Shown in pieces: positions 1 through 8,629 of a stretch of 64,000 bases of DNA. The notes under the pieces are model-generated. The model worked only from the letters and a program-made list of their open reading frames with translations, was not told the DNA's origin and made no database searches. The stretch covers positions 62,001 through 126,000 of the forward strand of contig NZ_NTUP01000013.1 of NCBI RefSeq assembly GCF_002561455.1, given 5' to 3'. Each line of letters opens with the position of its first letter. Positions within the stretch are counted from its first letter, which is position 1. This DNA comes from Bacillus sp. AFS015802 (GTDB lineage Bacteria; Bacillota; Bacilli; Bacillales; Bacillaceae_B). A program made the position numbers and the translations under genes.

Positions 1-48
1 AACAATAGGTTAACCTGGGTAGACTGCTTTTAAAAACAAGCTTTACAG

Positions 49-63
49 AAGGTCCGTCCCTCA
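49..63 (+). repeat. GGTCCGTCCCT repeat, copy 1
   Basis: A 15-base word, AAGGTCCGTCCCTCA, lies upstream of the KinB-like gene. The same core recurs in both orientations near 6.9, 11.2 and 12.1 kb, always between genes. A solitary arm cannot form a hairpin here. No function is visible. Confidence 0.7.
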
Positions 64-77
64 AACAATAGTAAGAT

Positions 78-106
78 TTGACTAATAGAGGGAAATGAAG
101 TATTTT
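78..106 (+). promoter_or_regulatory. Candidate sigma-A promoter of the KinB-like gene
   Basis: TTGACT at 78-83 and TATTTT at 101-106 are separated by 17 bases, which fits a housekeeping promoter reading right. It would leave a leader of about 75 bases before the TTG start at 188. The -10 box is weak, so this is a tentative call. Confidence 0.4.
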
Positions 107-187
107 TATTACTTGTATGTTCATGTTATGTACAGGCTGGGAGCGGTTGTGTTCTCACGTTAAGTAGTTTTTTTGGAGGCTTTTCTT

Positions 188-1435
188 TTGATTACATTAA
201 TCAAAGCACTATTGGTCAATATTACGATTTTATTTTCTTTTACTTATAATGCAAATGTATTATTTCCTTTTAAGGAAAAACAGGATTCCGGTTTCAAACA
301 TAAGATCACGTACGGACTGGTTGCATCATTCGGAGCACTGCTGTGCATGCTGTATCCGATTGAAACCCTTGGGGAGACCCACTTCGATTTACGGATGATC
401 GCGATTCTGATTGCCACTATTTATGCCGGATTATTGTCAGGCTCGATTGTTTTATGCTGCGTGATCGTTTTCCGCTATCTAATCGGTGGTCCATACGTTG
501 CGGTAGGCATTGCTGTTTCAGTGCTGCCCTTTATAATTGGGATTATTTTCCGTAAGATGCTATTGAAGACACAGTATAAATGGCTGGCGAGTACTGGGAT
601 TTTCCTTATTCATTCGCTCCTCTACATCATGATCATTAATTTGTTTATACCTATTCTTCACCTGCCATTTTATTTCATTTATTTTACTATTTTCTACTTA
701 ACCTTTCTTGCTCTGGTGTTCATCATTGAACATTTGATTCGCACCAATAAGCAGATTGAAGAGATGGTATACCTGGATAAGTTGAACATGGTTGGACAGA
801 TGGCGGCTTCCATAGCACATGAGATCCGCAATCCCCTTGCAACCGTAAGAGGGTTCATTCAGCATCTAAGCGAGGATTCAGAGGATGAACGATTGAAGAG
901 ATACTCCCCCCTCATACTGAATGAATTGGATCGAACAAACAAAATTATTACGGACTACCTTAGCGTGGCAAAGCCAAGCGGATTTCACCTGTCCAGGCTC
1001 AACCTTGAAACCGTCATCGGGGACTGTGTGGATTTATTAAGACCCTTTGCTTCCTACTCCAATACATCCATCGTTTTTCACGGTAGTGGCTCCCATTATA
1101 TTAAGGGAGATGAGGATCATATGAAGCAAGCCTTCATGAACATCATTAAGAATGGGATCGAATCCATCGAGGGCCGAGGGGAAATCTCGATCAGTCTAAA
1201 AGAAGATCCTTTCTCACACTCTATCATCATCATAATCTCGGATAATGGGAAAGGGATGACCGGAGAGCAATTAAAGAAAATCGGTTTACCCTTCTATACG
1301 ACGAAAACAAAAGGCACAGGATTGGGGAGTATGGTGACAAATAAGCTCATTCGTGAAATGGGTGGCATGATTGAATACGAAAGTGAATTGAAAAAGGGAA
1401 CTGTCGTAAAGATCAAATTACCACTTCTACCATAA
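188..1435 (+). CDS. kinB: KinB-like membrane sensor histidine kinase
   Basis: The protein (about 415 residues) has an N-terminal half of five or six hydrophobic segments of the 5TM LytS/KinB type (to about residue 185), then a HisKA/HATPase_c kinase core. The phosphoacceptor is His211 in SIAHEIRNPL. An N-box (IIKNGIES), a G1 box (SDNGKGM) and a terminal GTGLG glycine motif follow. There is no PAS domain. In B. subtilis KinB phosphorylates Spo0F at the head of the sporulation phosphorelay. I chose TTG at 188 because GGAGG at 175-179 is ideally spaced from it; an upstream TTG at 173 would sit on that site. The B. subtilis partner kapB is not next door. The assignment to KinB rather than another 5TM kinase rests on architecture and length. 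Confidence 0.7.
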   Translation: MITLIKALLVNITILFSFTYNANVLFPFKEKQDSGFKHKITYGLVASFGALLCMLYPIETLGETHFDLRMIAILIATIYAGLLSGSIVLCCVIVFRYLIGGPYVAVGIAVSVLPFIIGIIFRKMLLKTQYKWLASTGIFLIHSLLYIMIINLFIPILHLPFYFIYFTIFYLTFLALVFIIEHLIRTNKQIEEMVYLDKLNMVGQMAASIAHEIRNPLATVRGFIQHLSEDSEDERLKRYSPLILNELDRTNKIITDYLSVAKPSGFHLSRLNLETVIGDCVDLLRPFASYSNTSIVFHGSGSHYIKGDEDHMKQAFMNIIKNGIESIEGRGEISISLKEDPFSHSIIIIISDNGKGMTGEQLKKIGLPFYTTKTKGTGLGSMVTNKLIREMGGMIEYESELKKGTVVKIKLPLLP

Positions 1436-1448
1436 AAAGAATCTCTGT

Positions 1449-1477
1449 AAAGAGCTTAGGCCCACTAAGCTCTTTTC
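1449..1477 (+). terminator. Rho-independent terminator after the KinB-like gene
   Basis: An 11-base stem (AAAGAGCTTAG pairing with CTAAGCTCTTT) with a five-base loop is followed by a short T-rich run, just downstream of the kinase stop codon. Confidence 0.8.
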
Positions 1478-1570
1478 TTATGGGGATTCCTCGTCCCTTC
1501 CTTTTCGAACTGTGATACACTTATTTTATCAGGATTTTCCAACAATCATTTTGAAAGAAGGAATCGAAGG

Positions 1571-1918
1571 ATGAACAAAAGATGGACGTTTCTTTTTTTA
1601 TGTGCAGTAATCGTGACACTCTGTATGATTACGATTCTCAACAAACCGAATGAAAAGGATTTTGAAAAATGGTTACAGGAAGAGTATATGATCGACTGCA
1701 ACGAAGACTGCTCCATCATCGAAATGGAAAGTGTCAGTGGGGATATAACTGAGAGAATCAAGTATGCTGACGTAAGTGGCACCTATTCTCCCGGTTTGTT
1801 CACACTGCAGATAAGCAGACAATACAAAAGTCTTAATGACCCTAAGCAAATGATCAATATTAAGGTGATAGGATTTAACGGAAGATTTTACCCATTGCAA
1901 TCGAAGGATGAATGGTAA
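1571..1918 (+). CDS. Small membrane-anchored hypothetical protein
   Basis: A 115-residue protein with one N-terminal hydrophobic segment (about residues 5-23) and a polar, probably extracytoplasmic remainder containing an acidic CNEDCS pair of cysteines. There is no convincing lipobox. AGAAGG lies about nine bases before the ATG. It stands alone between two terminators, in the same direction as the KinB-like gene but separated from it by a strong terminator. It sits where the KinB activator KapB might be expected, but I see nothing that identifies it as KapB. I do not recognise the family. Confidence 0.6.
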   Translation: MNKRWTFLFLCAVIVTLCMITILNKPNEKDFEKWLQEEYMIDCNEDCSIIEMESVSGDITERIKYADVSGTYSPGLFTLQISRQYKSLNDPKQMINIKVIGFNGRFYPLQSKDEW

Positions 1919-1973
1919 GGTGGTTTGTTTACATAATTATATTATAGTTATCAAATTAGGTTCTTTTTTAAAT

Positions 1974-2005
1974 GAAAACCCCGGCTCTCTTAAGCCGGGG
2001 TTTTC
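1974..2005. terminator. Bidirectional terminator between convergent genes
   Basis: GAAAACCCCGGCT pairs with AGCCGGGGTTTTC around a six-base loop. It has T-rich flanks on both strands and lies between the rightward small protein and the leftward sulfatase gene. Confidence 0.85.
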
Positions 2006-2007
2006 AT

Positions 2008-3861
2008 CTATTCGAGGAACCTCAATAAATCGCCGTATAGAATATCATCTGACATCCTTAACTCTTTTCTGACGGTTTCCTTAAATGGCTCGCATAGAGA
2101 TTCACTTACAGATTCCTCACTCTTTTTCTTGTAACATACATTGTCTTGAAAAATGTACTTATCTGTTATGAAATCGCCATCCCGGAAAATGACGGGATGA
2201 TTTTCATCACGGGTGAACAGGCTGTGACCAAAAGAAAGAGTATTCTTTGATTCAATGCCCATCAGATGCAGGACCGTCGAACGGATATCGATCTCCCCTC
2301 CGATGGTTTCAATCGTTCTGGCTTCTTCACCCGGAACGTGGATGATAAGGGGGACCTGCTGAAGCTTGGCGTGATTGACCGGAGTATCCTTCTGACCCAG
2401 GAGCTCAAATACCCCTGGCTCATATTTCTCTGATATTCCGTAATGATCTCCATAAAGCACCACTACCGTATTATCATATAGACCGTTTGCCTTAAGCTTC
2501 TCAAATAAGGTCTTGATTGCTTCGTCCTCATAACGCACCGTTGTGACATAACGATTCACGACATCTTCATTCGTAGCGGCTTGGTCGATGAACTGGTCCC
2601 CTTCATCCAATAGGAAGGGGAAATGATTCGTCAACGTGATGAGACGGGTATAAAATGGCTGAGGGACTTTCTCAAGATGGGAGATGGTCTGTTCAACAAA
2701 AGGAATATCCTTTATCCCATAATTCACCGAATTTTCTTCTGTTACTCTATAGTCCCTCTTGGAGAAATAGCGATCATAGCCCAGCGACTCGTACATCATT
2801 TCCCGGTTCCAGAACGTCCTTTCATTCCCGTGAAAAACAGCCGCATAATAATCTTCCCTCTTTTTCAGGATATGAGGAAGGCTTTGATACTGATTATCGG
2901 GTTTCCTCACGAAAGCGGAACCGCTTGATAAGGGATATAGCCCTGTATCAATCATAAATTCGGCATCCGATGTTTTTCCTTGTGCCGTCTGGTCGTAAAT
3001 ATTACTGAAGTAAAAACTGTCCTTAATCAGTGAATTCAAAAAAGGTGTAATTTCTTTTCCATTCACTTTTTCGTTGATCACGAAATTCTGTGTGGACTCC
3101 AAACTGACTAAAATCAGGTTCTTCCCTTCAGCAACCCCAAAGAGATCGGAGGGTTTTTTCTTCATTGATTTCGTATACTTAATGGATGCCTCGGTATCTG
3201 ATTTACTCGCGAATATTTGGGAAAATGGGTTCGTTGCTGCAATTCCGATATCGAACATGTGGTAATTGTATGGACCTACGGATTTCACCATTTGTTCTCT
3301 GTCATAGGATTCGGCAAATAAATAGGGTGATTTCACTAAACCCATTGCAACGGTAATCAATAGCAACGCAAGGCTCAATCCAATATAAGTGAACTTCCAT
3401 CGGCTTGTCATCGTGAAGGGAATCGTCTGCTTCTTTTTTACCATCCATCCGGCAACGATGATATCAACCAATAGTAAGAGATCCCACGGGCTCATCAATT
3501 CAAACGTGCTGGGTCCGATGCCTCCTACGTTCTTAAACTGAAAAAGGATGGGGACCGTGACGAAATCCGAATAAAACCGAAAGTAGAGAAGGTCCCCATA
3601 AAGGAGTCCGGTAGCTATTCCCATCATAAGCAGGACCAGGCCCCGTTTAACTTCCTTAAAAAAATAAAAGCTGAATCCGATTAAAATCATTAATGAACCG
3701 ACCGGATTCATTAATATTAGCAATAAGTCCAGGTAAGACTCTATACGGAGATTGAATCCTATGAAGGATACCAAAACGGTCTTGATCCAAAGGGTTAGAA
3801 TGGCAAACCCCAATAATTTATGCGTTTTAAAACGATGGAAAAATTCTGCAGCCCTACTCAT
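2008..3861 (-). CDS. LTA-synthase-family membrane sulfatase (LtaS/YvgJ type)
   Basis: The 617-residue protein has about five N-terminal membrane segments (to about residue 178) and a large extracellular alkaline-phosphatase/sulfatase domain. The catalytic threonine is Thr297 in GKTSDAE, with metal ligands at Glu255 (SLEST) and in YGDHYG near residue 470. Family members polymerise glycerol phosphate from phosphatidylglycerol onto a lipid anchor (lipoteichoic acid synthases) or prime the chain. The length equals that of B. subtilis YvgJ, the LTA primase, as I recall it, so a primase or accessory role is possible. The start codon overlaps the stop of the GNAT-aminotransferase gene by four bases (ATGA), so the two are translationally coupled. 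It is the last gene of the operon. Which of the LtaS paralogues it is remains uncertain. Confidence 0.85.
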   Translation of the reverse strand: MSRAAEFFHRFKTHKLLGFAILTLWIKTVLVSFIGFNLRIESYLDLLLILMNPVGSLMILIGFSFYFFKEVKRGLVLLMMGIATGLLYGDLLYFRFYSDFVTVPILFQFKNVGGIGPSTFELMSPWDLLLLVDIIVAGWMVKKKQTIPFTMTSRWKFTYIGLSLALLLITVAMGLVKSPYLFAESYDREQMVKSVGPYNYHMFDIGIAATNPFSQIFASKSDTEASIKYTKSMKKKPSDLFGVAEGKNLILVSLESTQNFVINEKVNGKEITPFLNSLIKDSFYFSNIYDQTAQGKTSDAEFMIDTGLYPLSSGSAFVRKPDNQYQSLPHILKKREDYYAAVFHGNERTFWNREMMYESLGYDRYFSKRDYRVTEENSVNYGIKDIPFVEQTISHLEKVPQPFYTRLITLTNHFPFLLDEGDQFIDQAATNEDVVNRYVTTVRYEDEAIKTLFEKLKANGLYDNTVVVLYGDHYGISEKYEPGVFELLGQKDTPVNHAKLQQVPLIIHVPGEEARTIETIGGEIDIRSTVLHLMGIESKNTLSFGHSLFTRDENHPVIFRDGDFITDKYIFQDNVCYKKKSEESVSESLCEPFKETVRKELRMSDDILYGDLLRFLE

Positions 3862-5468
3862 TTCACTACCTTTGAATCCATCATGCGTTGATATTCCTTG
3901 ATGAGCATTGTCATTGCTTTCAAAACCTTTCGTTCATTATATGATCCCATGAGTGCTACCTGCACCCAGTTCCTTTTTATCAGGTATTCACTTTCGTAGC
4001 TTAAAAGAATGCCCTTACTTTTGCAGGCATCACCAAATTGTCTACTACACTGTTCCCTGTTTAGTGCAATTGTAATCACCCCAGGGGAATAAAGTGCATC
4101 CCCAAGTAAATGAAAGCCTCCTTCCTTCAATACTTCCCTCACTTGCCTGGAGATTTCAAGCGATTTTTTATAGTCCATTACCTGGAGGGCTTCTTTCAAT
4201 GCACCTAAAAGATTTGATGAGTGCGTGTAAGGAATGCTTTTATTCATAGCATACATCCCCACATCCAGGTATCTTGGGATCGAGGCAGATGGATTGATTT
4301 CTTCCCGGTGAAAAATGATCGCCAGTCCTGGATAAGAACCTATCCCCTTACCGCTGACCGAGGTTGCGAGGTATACTTCTTTCAAATCCAACGGCACGGT
4401 TCCGAGTGAGCTGCATGCATCAACACAGAGTTCTACACTGTATTTTTGACAGAGTGAAAGGATTTCCCCGATATTGTATAAGTACCCCGTCGATGTCTCA
4501 CAATGAACGGTCCATAGCCACCCTATGCCGGGATCACACTGAAGAACGCTTTCTATTTCCTCAACCGTGATCGGTTCATTCCAGTCCTTCTCAATGGTAT
4601 GATAGGACAGATTGGATCGATTTCCGTGATCGATTAAACGATAGCCAAATTCCCCATTTGCCAGGATAAGACCTCTTCCTGGAATCCTTTTCAGCTGGGC
4701 TGCAACCATATCATTGGATAATGTCCCGGTCCCCACTGCCAGCTGTACATGATTCGCATTGGTCATTCCCCTTAAGTTCTTTCTTACTTCTTCCATTTCC
4801 CGGATAAATGAGCTGCTTCTATGAGATGACGAACCTCTTTTAAGCGCCTCTTCTACTCTGCTGTGAAGGGGGACGGGACCAGGAAGGAACGATTGGGTGA
4901 TAGTCTCCTCAGACTTTCGTATCATTAAACGCTGAAATGCTTTCGTTGAATTCTCAAAGCTTTCCCGGGTCAGATACATGGGCTGAAATCTTGCACTCTC
5001 ATCACCAACGAGATCAGCAAATGGGATAAAACCGATGCGATTGTATAGTTTAAGCTGACGCACGGTCCCGGAAATAAGAGCCATCGTATATCCCATTTCT
5101 AAACAATAGGATACCAGACGGTCACATAATTGATAGAAGACCCTCGTACTTCTATACGCTTCTTTAACTGATAGCAGCCTGATTTCACAAGGAATGGCCC
5201 GCTCTGGTAAATACCCATCAAGATCATTCAGCTTTTGATCCAGTGAGAAAGGGCGTTTGGACCTTACAGCGATCATGCCCACGACTTCATCCTGAGCCTT
5301 TGCTATCACATATGTATTTTCATCGTCAAATTTATCTACAAGCTTACGAGTATCATTTTCTTCATGCTGAGGAATTTCTTCTACGAACGTTTGATAATTT
5401 AACGAGTAAATTTGTTGAAATTCATCTGCATCCCCAGCTATCTTATATTGCAGAGTATGATTATGCAT
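3858..5468 (-). CDS. GNAT acyltransferase-class V aminotransferase fusion
   Basis: The 536-residue protein joins two domains. Residues 1-180 look like a GNAT fold of the FeeM/OlsB/autoinducer-synthase type: an opening like IYSLNYQTFVEE, a core strand EIRLLSV, and LKLYNRIGF at the end. Residues 195-530 are a fold-type I PLP enzyme like PhnW or serine-pyruvate aminotransferase: VGTGTLSND binds phosphate, Asp350 in CVDACSS contacts the pyridine nitrogen, and Lys374 in SGKGIGSYPG is the likely Schiff-base lysine. It has an excellent AGGAGG site and starts 11 bases after plsY. The 3' end overlaps the LTA-synthase-like gene. Substrates cannot be read from the sequence. Acyl transfer to an amino compound made or used by the aminotransferase domain is an inference from the fusion and its neighbours. 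Confidence 0.8.
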   Translation of the reverse strand: MHNHTLQYKIAGDADEFQQIYSLNYQTFVEEIPQHEENDTRKLVDKFDDENTYVIAKAQDEVVGMIAVRSKRPFSLDQKLNDLDGYLPERAIPCEIRLLSVKEAYRSTRVFYQLCDRLVSYCLEMGYTMALISGTVRQLKLYNRIGFIPFADLVGDESARFQPMYLTRESFENSTKAFQRLMIRKSEETITQSFLPGPVPLHSRVEEALKRGSSSHRSSSFIREMEEVRKNLRGMTNANHVQLAVGTGTLSNDMVAAQLKRIPGRGLILANGEFGYRLIDHGNRSNLSYHTIEKDWNEPITVEEIESVLQCDPGIGWLWTVHCETSTGYLYNIGEILSLCQKYSVELCVDACSSLGTVPLDLKEVYLATSVSGKGIGSYPGLAIIFHREEINPSASIPRYLDVGMYAMNKSIPYTHSSNLLGALKEALQVMDYKKSLEISRQVREVLKEGGFHLLGDALYSPGVITIALNREQCSRQFGDACKSKGILLSYESEYLIKRNWVQVALMGSYNERKVLKAMTMLIKEYQRMMDSKVVK

Positions 5469-5479
5469 ACTTGTACCTC

Positions 5480-6058
5480 CTATGTTTCGGCAGAATGATG
5501 AAATGATCTGTTATGGAACATGAGGACAGTCACAAATAAAGCCCCTAATCCTGCTGCTACTATGAATGAACCCTCAATCACATAGGCTGTTATCGGGATG
5601 CTCCCCATCGAAATAAACCCGGCTAACGAATACTTCCTAATGCTTATATATGACAGGGCCATTATGATAGCGAAAACACCGATGCTTACCGGGCAGAGGA
5701 ATAATGCGGAAGCCAGATATACAACAATTCCCTTCCCACCGTGAAACCCAAGTTGGATGGGATACAAATGTCCCAGCATGACCATTATCGAGCTCAGGAT
5801 CAAATAACCCTCCCCGCCAATCAAGGTAGAAGTCAGGGATAATGCCAGAATCACTTTACCTGCGTCGATCAGAAGGGTCATGAAAAATCCTTTTTTCCCT
5901 GCGACCCTTCCTGCATTGGTTGCACCAACATTGCCGCTCCCCATTTTCCTGATATCTTTCCCGGTGAAGATTTTCACAACATAAAAAGCTCCCGCGATGC
6001 TGCCCATTCCATAAGAAAGCAACATGACTGCAATTAACATCAAACTTTGACTCATCAT
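5480..6058 (-). CDS. plsY: PlsY-family acyl-phosphate acyltransferase
   Basis: A 192-residue polytopic membrane protein of the PlsY family, which transfers an acyl chain from acyl-phosphate to the sn-1 position of glycerol 3-phosphate. The family signatures are SGNVGATN near residue 41 and HLYPIQLGFHGGKG near residue 97, spaced by hydrophobic segments; the third conserved motif is less clear. A GGGGAG site precedes two adjacent ATGs, and 6058 was kept. In B. subtilis plsY (yneS) lies beside parE, not in this setting. This copy sits in an operon with a GNAT-aminotransferase fusion and an LTA-synthase-like gene, so it may be a second, specialised paralogue. That can only be confirmed by finding the housekeeping copy elsewhere. 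Confidence 0.85.
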   Translation of the reverse strand: MMSQSLMLIAVMLLSYGMGSIAGAFYVVKIFTGKDIRKMGSGNVGATNAGRVAGKKGFFMTLLIDAGKVILALSLTSTLIGGEGYLILSSIMVMLGHLYPIQLGFHGGKGIVVYLASALFLCPVSIGVFAIIMALSYISIRKYSLAGFISMGSIPITAYVIEGSFIVAAGLGALFVTVLMFHNRSFHHSAET

Positions 6059-6121
6059 ACCTGCTCCCCATTATTCTTATATGTTAATAGACGAATCAAC
6101 CGAGAAGAAAGTTTCATATAT

Positions 6122-6850
6122 TTACCTATTACCTCTCCTCTTCTCCCTCACTAGATAAAACGGAGCATATAGAAGGAGAAATAAGAGAAGACTGACCCCT
6201 TCGAGGGATAAAAGGTACCATGGATATTCCCCCAAATAATCGATTGGACTCGCATTATACGGTTTATGTGAGAGAAACATGTAATTCGCTCCGGTGATCC
6301 TGTTCACAATGTATACGATAACAGCAATCGTATTCAAAGCCAGGAAAGCCCTGACGAGGGAGCCGATCGACAAACTGTATCCTTCGATCCATACCATATA
6401 CAAACACGCTAATATAATGGTTAAATGTGCCAGGAAGAATTGAAAATATCGAAAGTGAGGAAAACCAAAAAACAACTCCGGAGTGACGATGGCTATGAAC
6501 GCACCCGACATACTGGCAAAGAAACTAATCTCAAAGATTCTATAGCTTTTGCTTATGAGCATGATCGTACAGAGATATAGGGATAGCGAACATAGTTGGA
6601 AAGGCAAGTTAATCGTTACATCCCACTGATCGTTTATGATATACCAAACCTGAAATGACACTTCACTCAGTACCAGCAAAACGATCAATAGCCATTTCAG
6701 CACGCTCTTCAGACTGCCCTGAACATGATCCCTGCTTACAAATAACCCCACCATGCAACCAAGACAAATGATAATGGCCACAAGATGAGAAACCGAAAAC
6801 AACACAAACGGATACTCCTCATACCTAAAATTCATAACCTCTACAACCAC
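6122..6850 (-). CDS. YwaF-like integral membrane protein (TIGR02206 type)
   Basis: A 242-residue protein with about six or seven hydrophobic segments, short loops and a basic C-terminus (REKRRGNR). It resembles the YwaF/TIGR02206 family of integral membrane proteins, whose function is unknown. GTG at 6850 follows an AGGGGG site; an in-frame ATG at 6835 is possible but has a badly placed ribosome site. It lies 63 bases upstream of plsY in the same direction, so it may be the first gene of that operon, though the gap leaves room for a separate promoter. Confidence 0.7.
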   Translation of the reverse strand: MVVEVMNFRYEEYPFVLFSVSHLVAIIICLGCMVGLFVSRDHVQGSLKSVLKWLLIVLLVLSEVSFQVWYIINDQWDVTINLPFQLCSLSLYLCTIMLISKSYRIFEISFFASMSGAFIAIVTPELFFGFPHFRYFQFFLAHLTIILACLYMVWIEGYSLSIGSLVRAFLALNTIAVIVYIVNRITGANYMFLSHKPYNASPIDYLGEYPWYLLSLEGVSLLLFLLLYAPFYLVREKRRGNR

Positions 6851-6910
6851 ACCCCCAATCCCCCTGCATATCTATACTATATTCTCCCATCCACCCTTCA
6901 TTTCCTTTAA

Positions 6911-6985
6911 AGGGACGGACCTTAATTTTTTCACACAAACTCCCTATTTTAAGCTTTCATCCGCCTTTCAATAGGGACGGACCTC
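6911..6985 (-). repeat. GGTCCGTCCCT repeat, copies 2 and 3
   Basis: Two copies read on the minus strand: AGGGACGGACCTTA at 6911-6924 and AGGGACGGACCTCA at 6973-6986. They are in direct orientation to each other, about 62 bases apart, in the spacer between the ywaF-like and GGDEF genes. The bases between them are T- and C-rich and show no open frame. Confidence 0.7.
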
Positions 6986-7017
6986 AACACCTGTTTTCCA
7001 TACCCCAAATGAGATAC

Positions 7018-7062
7018 AAAAAATCCCTGTCAGGAACACTTATGGTTCCTGACAGGGATTTT
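7018..7062 (-). terminator. Terminator of the GAF-GGDEF gene
   Basis: A long stem of about 17 pairs, AAATCCCTGTCAGGAAC against GTTCCTGACAGGGATTT with a loop of about eight bases, is followed by a T6 run on the minus strand. Confidence 0.85.
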
Positions 7063-7083
7063 CCACTATCCAGCCCAATCACT

Positions 7084-8529
7084 TCAATCTATGGTAAATC
7101 GATTCCCTCCCAAACGCTTCGATTGATACATAGACCGATCTGCCCGTTGAATCACAGACTTAAAGTCGTCCTTCCGATCACCAGAGGAGACGCTCACCCC
7201 AATACTCACACCCACAAACAACTCTTGATGCATATCAAAGGCGAAAGGCAGAGAAAATGCAGACAAGACGTTTTCAGCCAATGCTTCCACTGCATATTGG
7301 TCCTCATTCTTCACAAGTAGAACAAATTCATCGCCTGAAATACGGTAACAAGCTACCTCATGCGATTCTTTCAAAGCATTCAACCGACTGCCAATTTCCC
7401 TGAGGACGAAATCCCCAACAGAATGGCCATAGGTATCATTGATCCTTTTAAATTGATCGATATCCAAAAATAATAAGGCATATGGTACATCGCAATCGAG
7501 GAGGTCTTCGTGCAGCGCCTTTCTATTTTTCAGCTGGGTAAGTTCATCGGTCCTTAACAACCTCTGAATTTCGAGATGTGATTCCATTCGAAGAAACTCC
7601 ATGTTCATCCATTCAGTACCCATATTCAGTAAGTCTTCATGCACCTTCATTCTTTGTGAAAAAGCGGTATCTCCCTTTTCCTCCGCAAAGAAAAAGCAGC
7701 CTTTTGCCTTGCCACTATCAACGATCGGTAAGAGATGGACCTGGGTATCACCGCAATGTATGCATCCTTTATCGTTGCTGTGTTTCAAATATGTCTGCAT
7801 GCCGCTTCGTAATTCACCATCCGGAAGCAGAGGAAGTTCCCTTTCAGCTTTATAAAAGAGAAGATCATCATGATTCCAATAATATATACCCATTTTCTCT
7901 GTACCTATTAATAGAGAGAGGGCATGCAGCAACTCCATTTGCTTCTCATTAATAGAGCCTGGTGATGTAAAGGTCGCATGAAACCTTTTTAAAAAGGCTT
8001 CCCGGCTTTCTTTCATCTTTAATTCTTCCTGAAGTTCTATTTCTGTCGTCACCCACTTACCAAAGCTTAACAGTAAATCCAGTTCTTCATGTGAAAACGT
8101 TCTCGGTTTGGTTCCGACAATACAAAGGGTTCCGATGACATGCCCTGACTTCACCTTCAACCCGACACCTGCATAAAACCGGATCCCGTATGTCTCTCCA
8201 TAATGGTATACAGGAGCATCCGGATCCTGCAGAGTGTCCTCCACTACGAAAGAGGTCTTACCGTTTATCACGTATTGACACATCGACTCGGTTACAGGTG
8301 AACGAGTTACATCTCTTTCTTCTTCATAAAGGCCCGCGGACGATTTGAATAGCTGCTCGCGATCTGTCAGCAAATTGATTTGACAAATATCCACTTTAAA
8401 TACTTCTTTCACTATCCTGGTAATCCGGTCGTATCGTTCTTCCCTGCCGCACTGATAGATGCTCATACAAGTGAGGGCATGTACACGGTCCTGGTTTGTT
8501 AGATCGTTCTCCCCGCGAGAATGGTCCAT
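7084..8529 (-). CDS. GAF-GGDEF diguanylate cyclase
   Basis: The 481-residue soluble protein has an N-terminal GAF domain (about residues 30-165) and a C-terminal GGDEF domain (about 320-481), with a less conserved linker between. The cyclase signature reads SGDEF at 398-402 rather than GGDEF, a variant found in active enzymes. The metal and substrate region FLDIDQFKRINDTYGHSVGD is intact (about 354-373). The RxxD inhibitory I-site expected a few residues before the signature is absent (LKESHEVACYRI), so product feedback is probably missing. No EAL domain or membrane segment is seen. The likely role is cyclic di-GMP synthesis in response to a ligand or redox cue sensed by the GAF domain. It is monocistronic. 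Confidence 0.85.
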   Translation of the reverse strand: MDHSRGENDLTNQDRVHALTCMSIYQCGREERYDRITRIVKEVFKVDICQINLLTDREQLFKSSAGLYEEERDVTRSPVTESMCQYVINGKTSFVVEDTLQDPDAPVYHYGETYGIRFYAGVGLKVKSGHVIGTLCIVGTKPRTFSHEELDLLLSFGKWVTTEIELQEELKMKESREAFLKRFHATFTSPGSINEKQMELLHALSLLIGTEKMGIYYWNHDDLLFYKAERELPLLPDGELRSGMQTYLKHSNDKGCIHCGDTQVHLLPIVDSGKAKGCFFFAEEKGDTAFSQRMKVHEDLLNMGTEWMNMEFLRMESHLEIQRLLRTDELTQLKNRKALHEDLLDCDVPYALLFLDIDQFKRINDTYGHSVGDFVLREIGSRLNALKESHEVACYRISGDEFVLLVKNEDQYAVEALAENVLSAFSLPFAFDMHQELFVGVSIGVSVSSGDRKDDFKSVIQRADRSMYQSKRLGGNRFTID

Positions 8530-8585
8530 ATCTTCACTCCCTTTATATGTGACGTTATGTACGATGATCTCTGTTCATGAATTAC

Positions 8586-8619
8586 ACAAAAAATCTCCCA
8601 TTCCGACGAAGAAATGGGA
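8586..8619 (-). terminator. Terminator of the alpha/beta hydrolase gene
   Basis: On the minus strand TCCCATT pairs with AATGGGA around a loop of about ten bases and is followed by a T6 run. Confidence 0.7.
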
Positions 8620-8629
8620 TCTATACATG

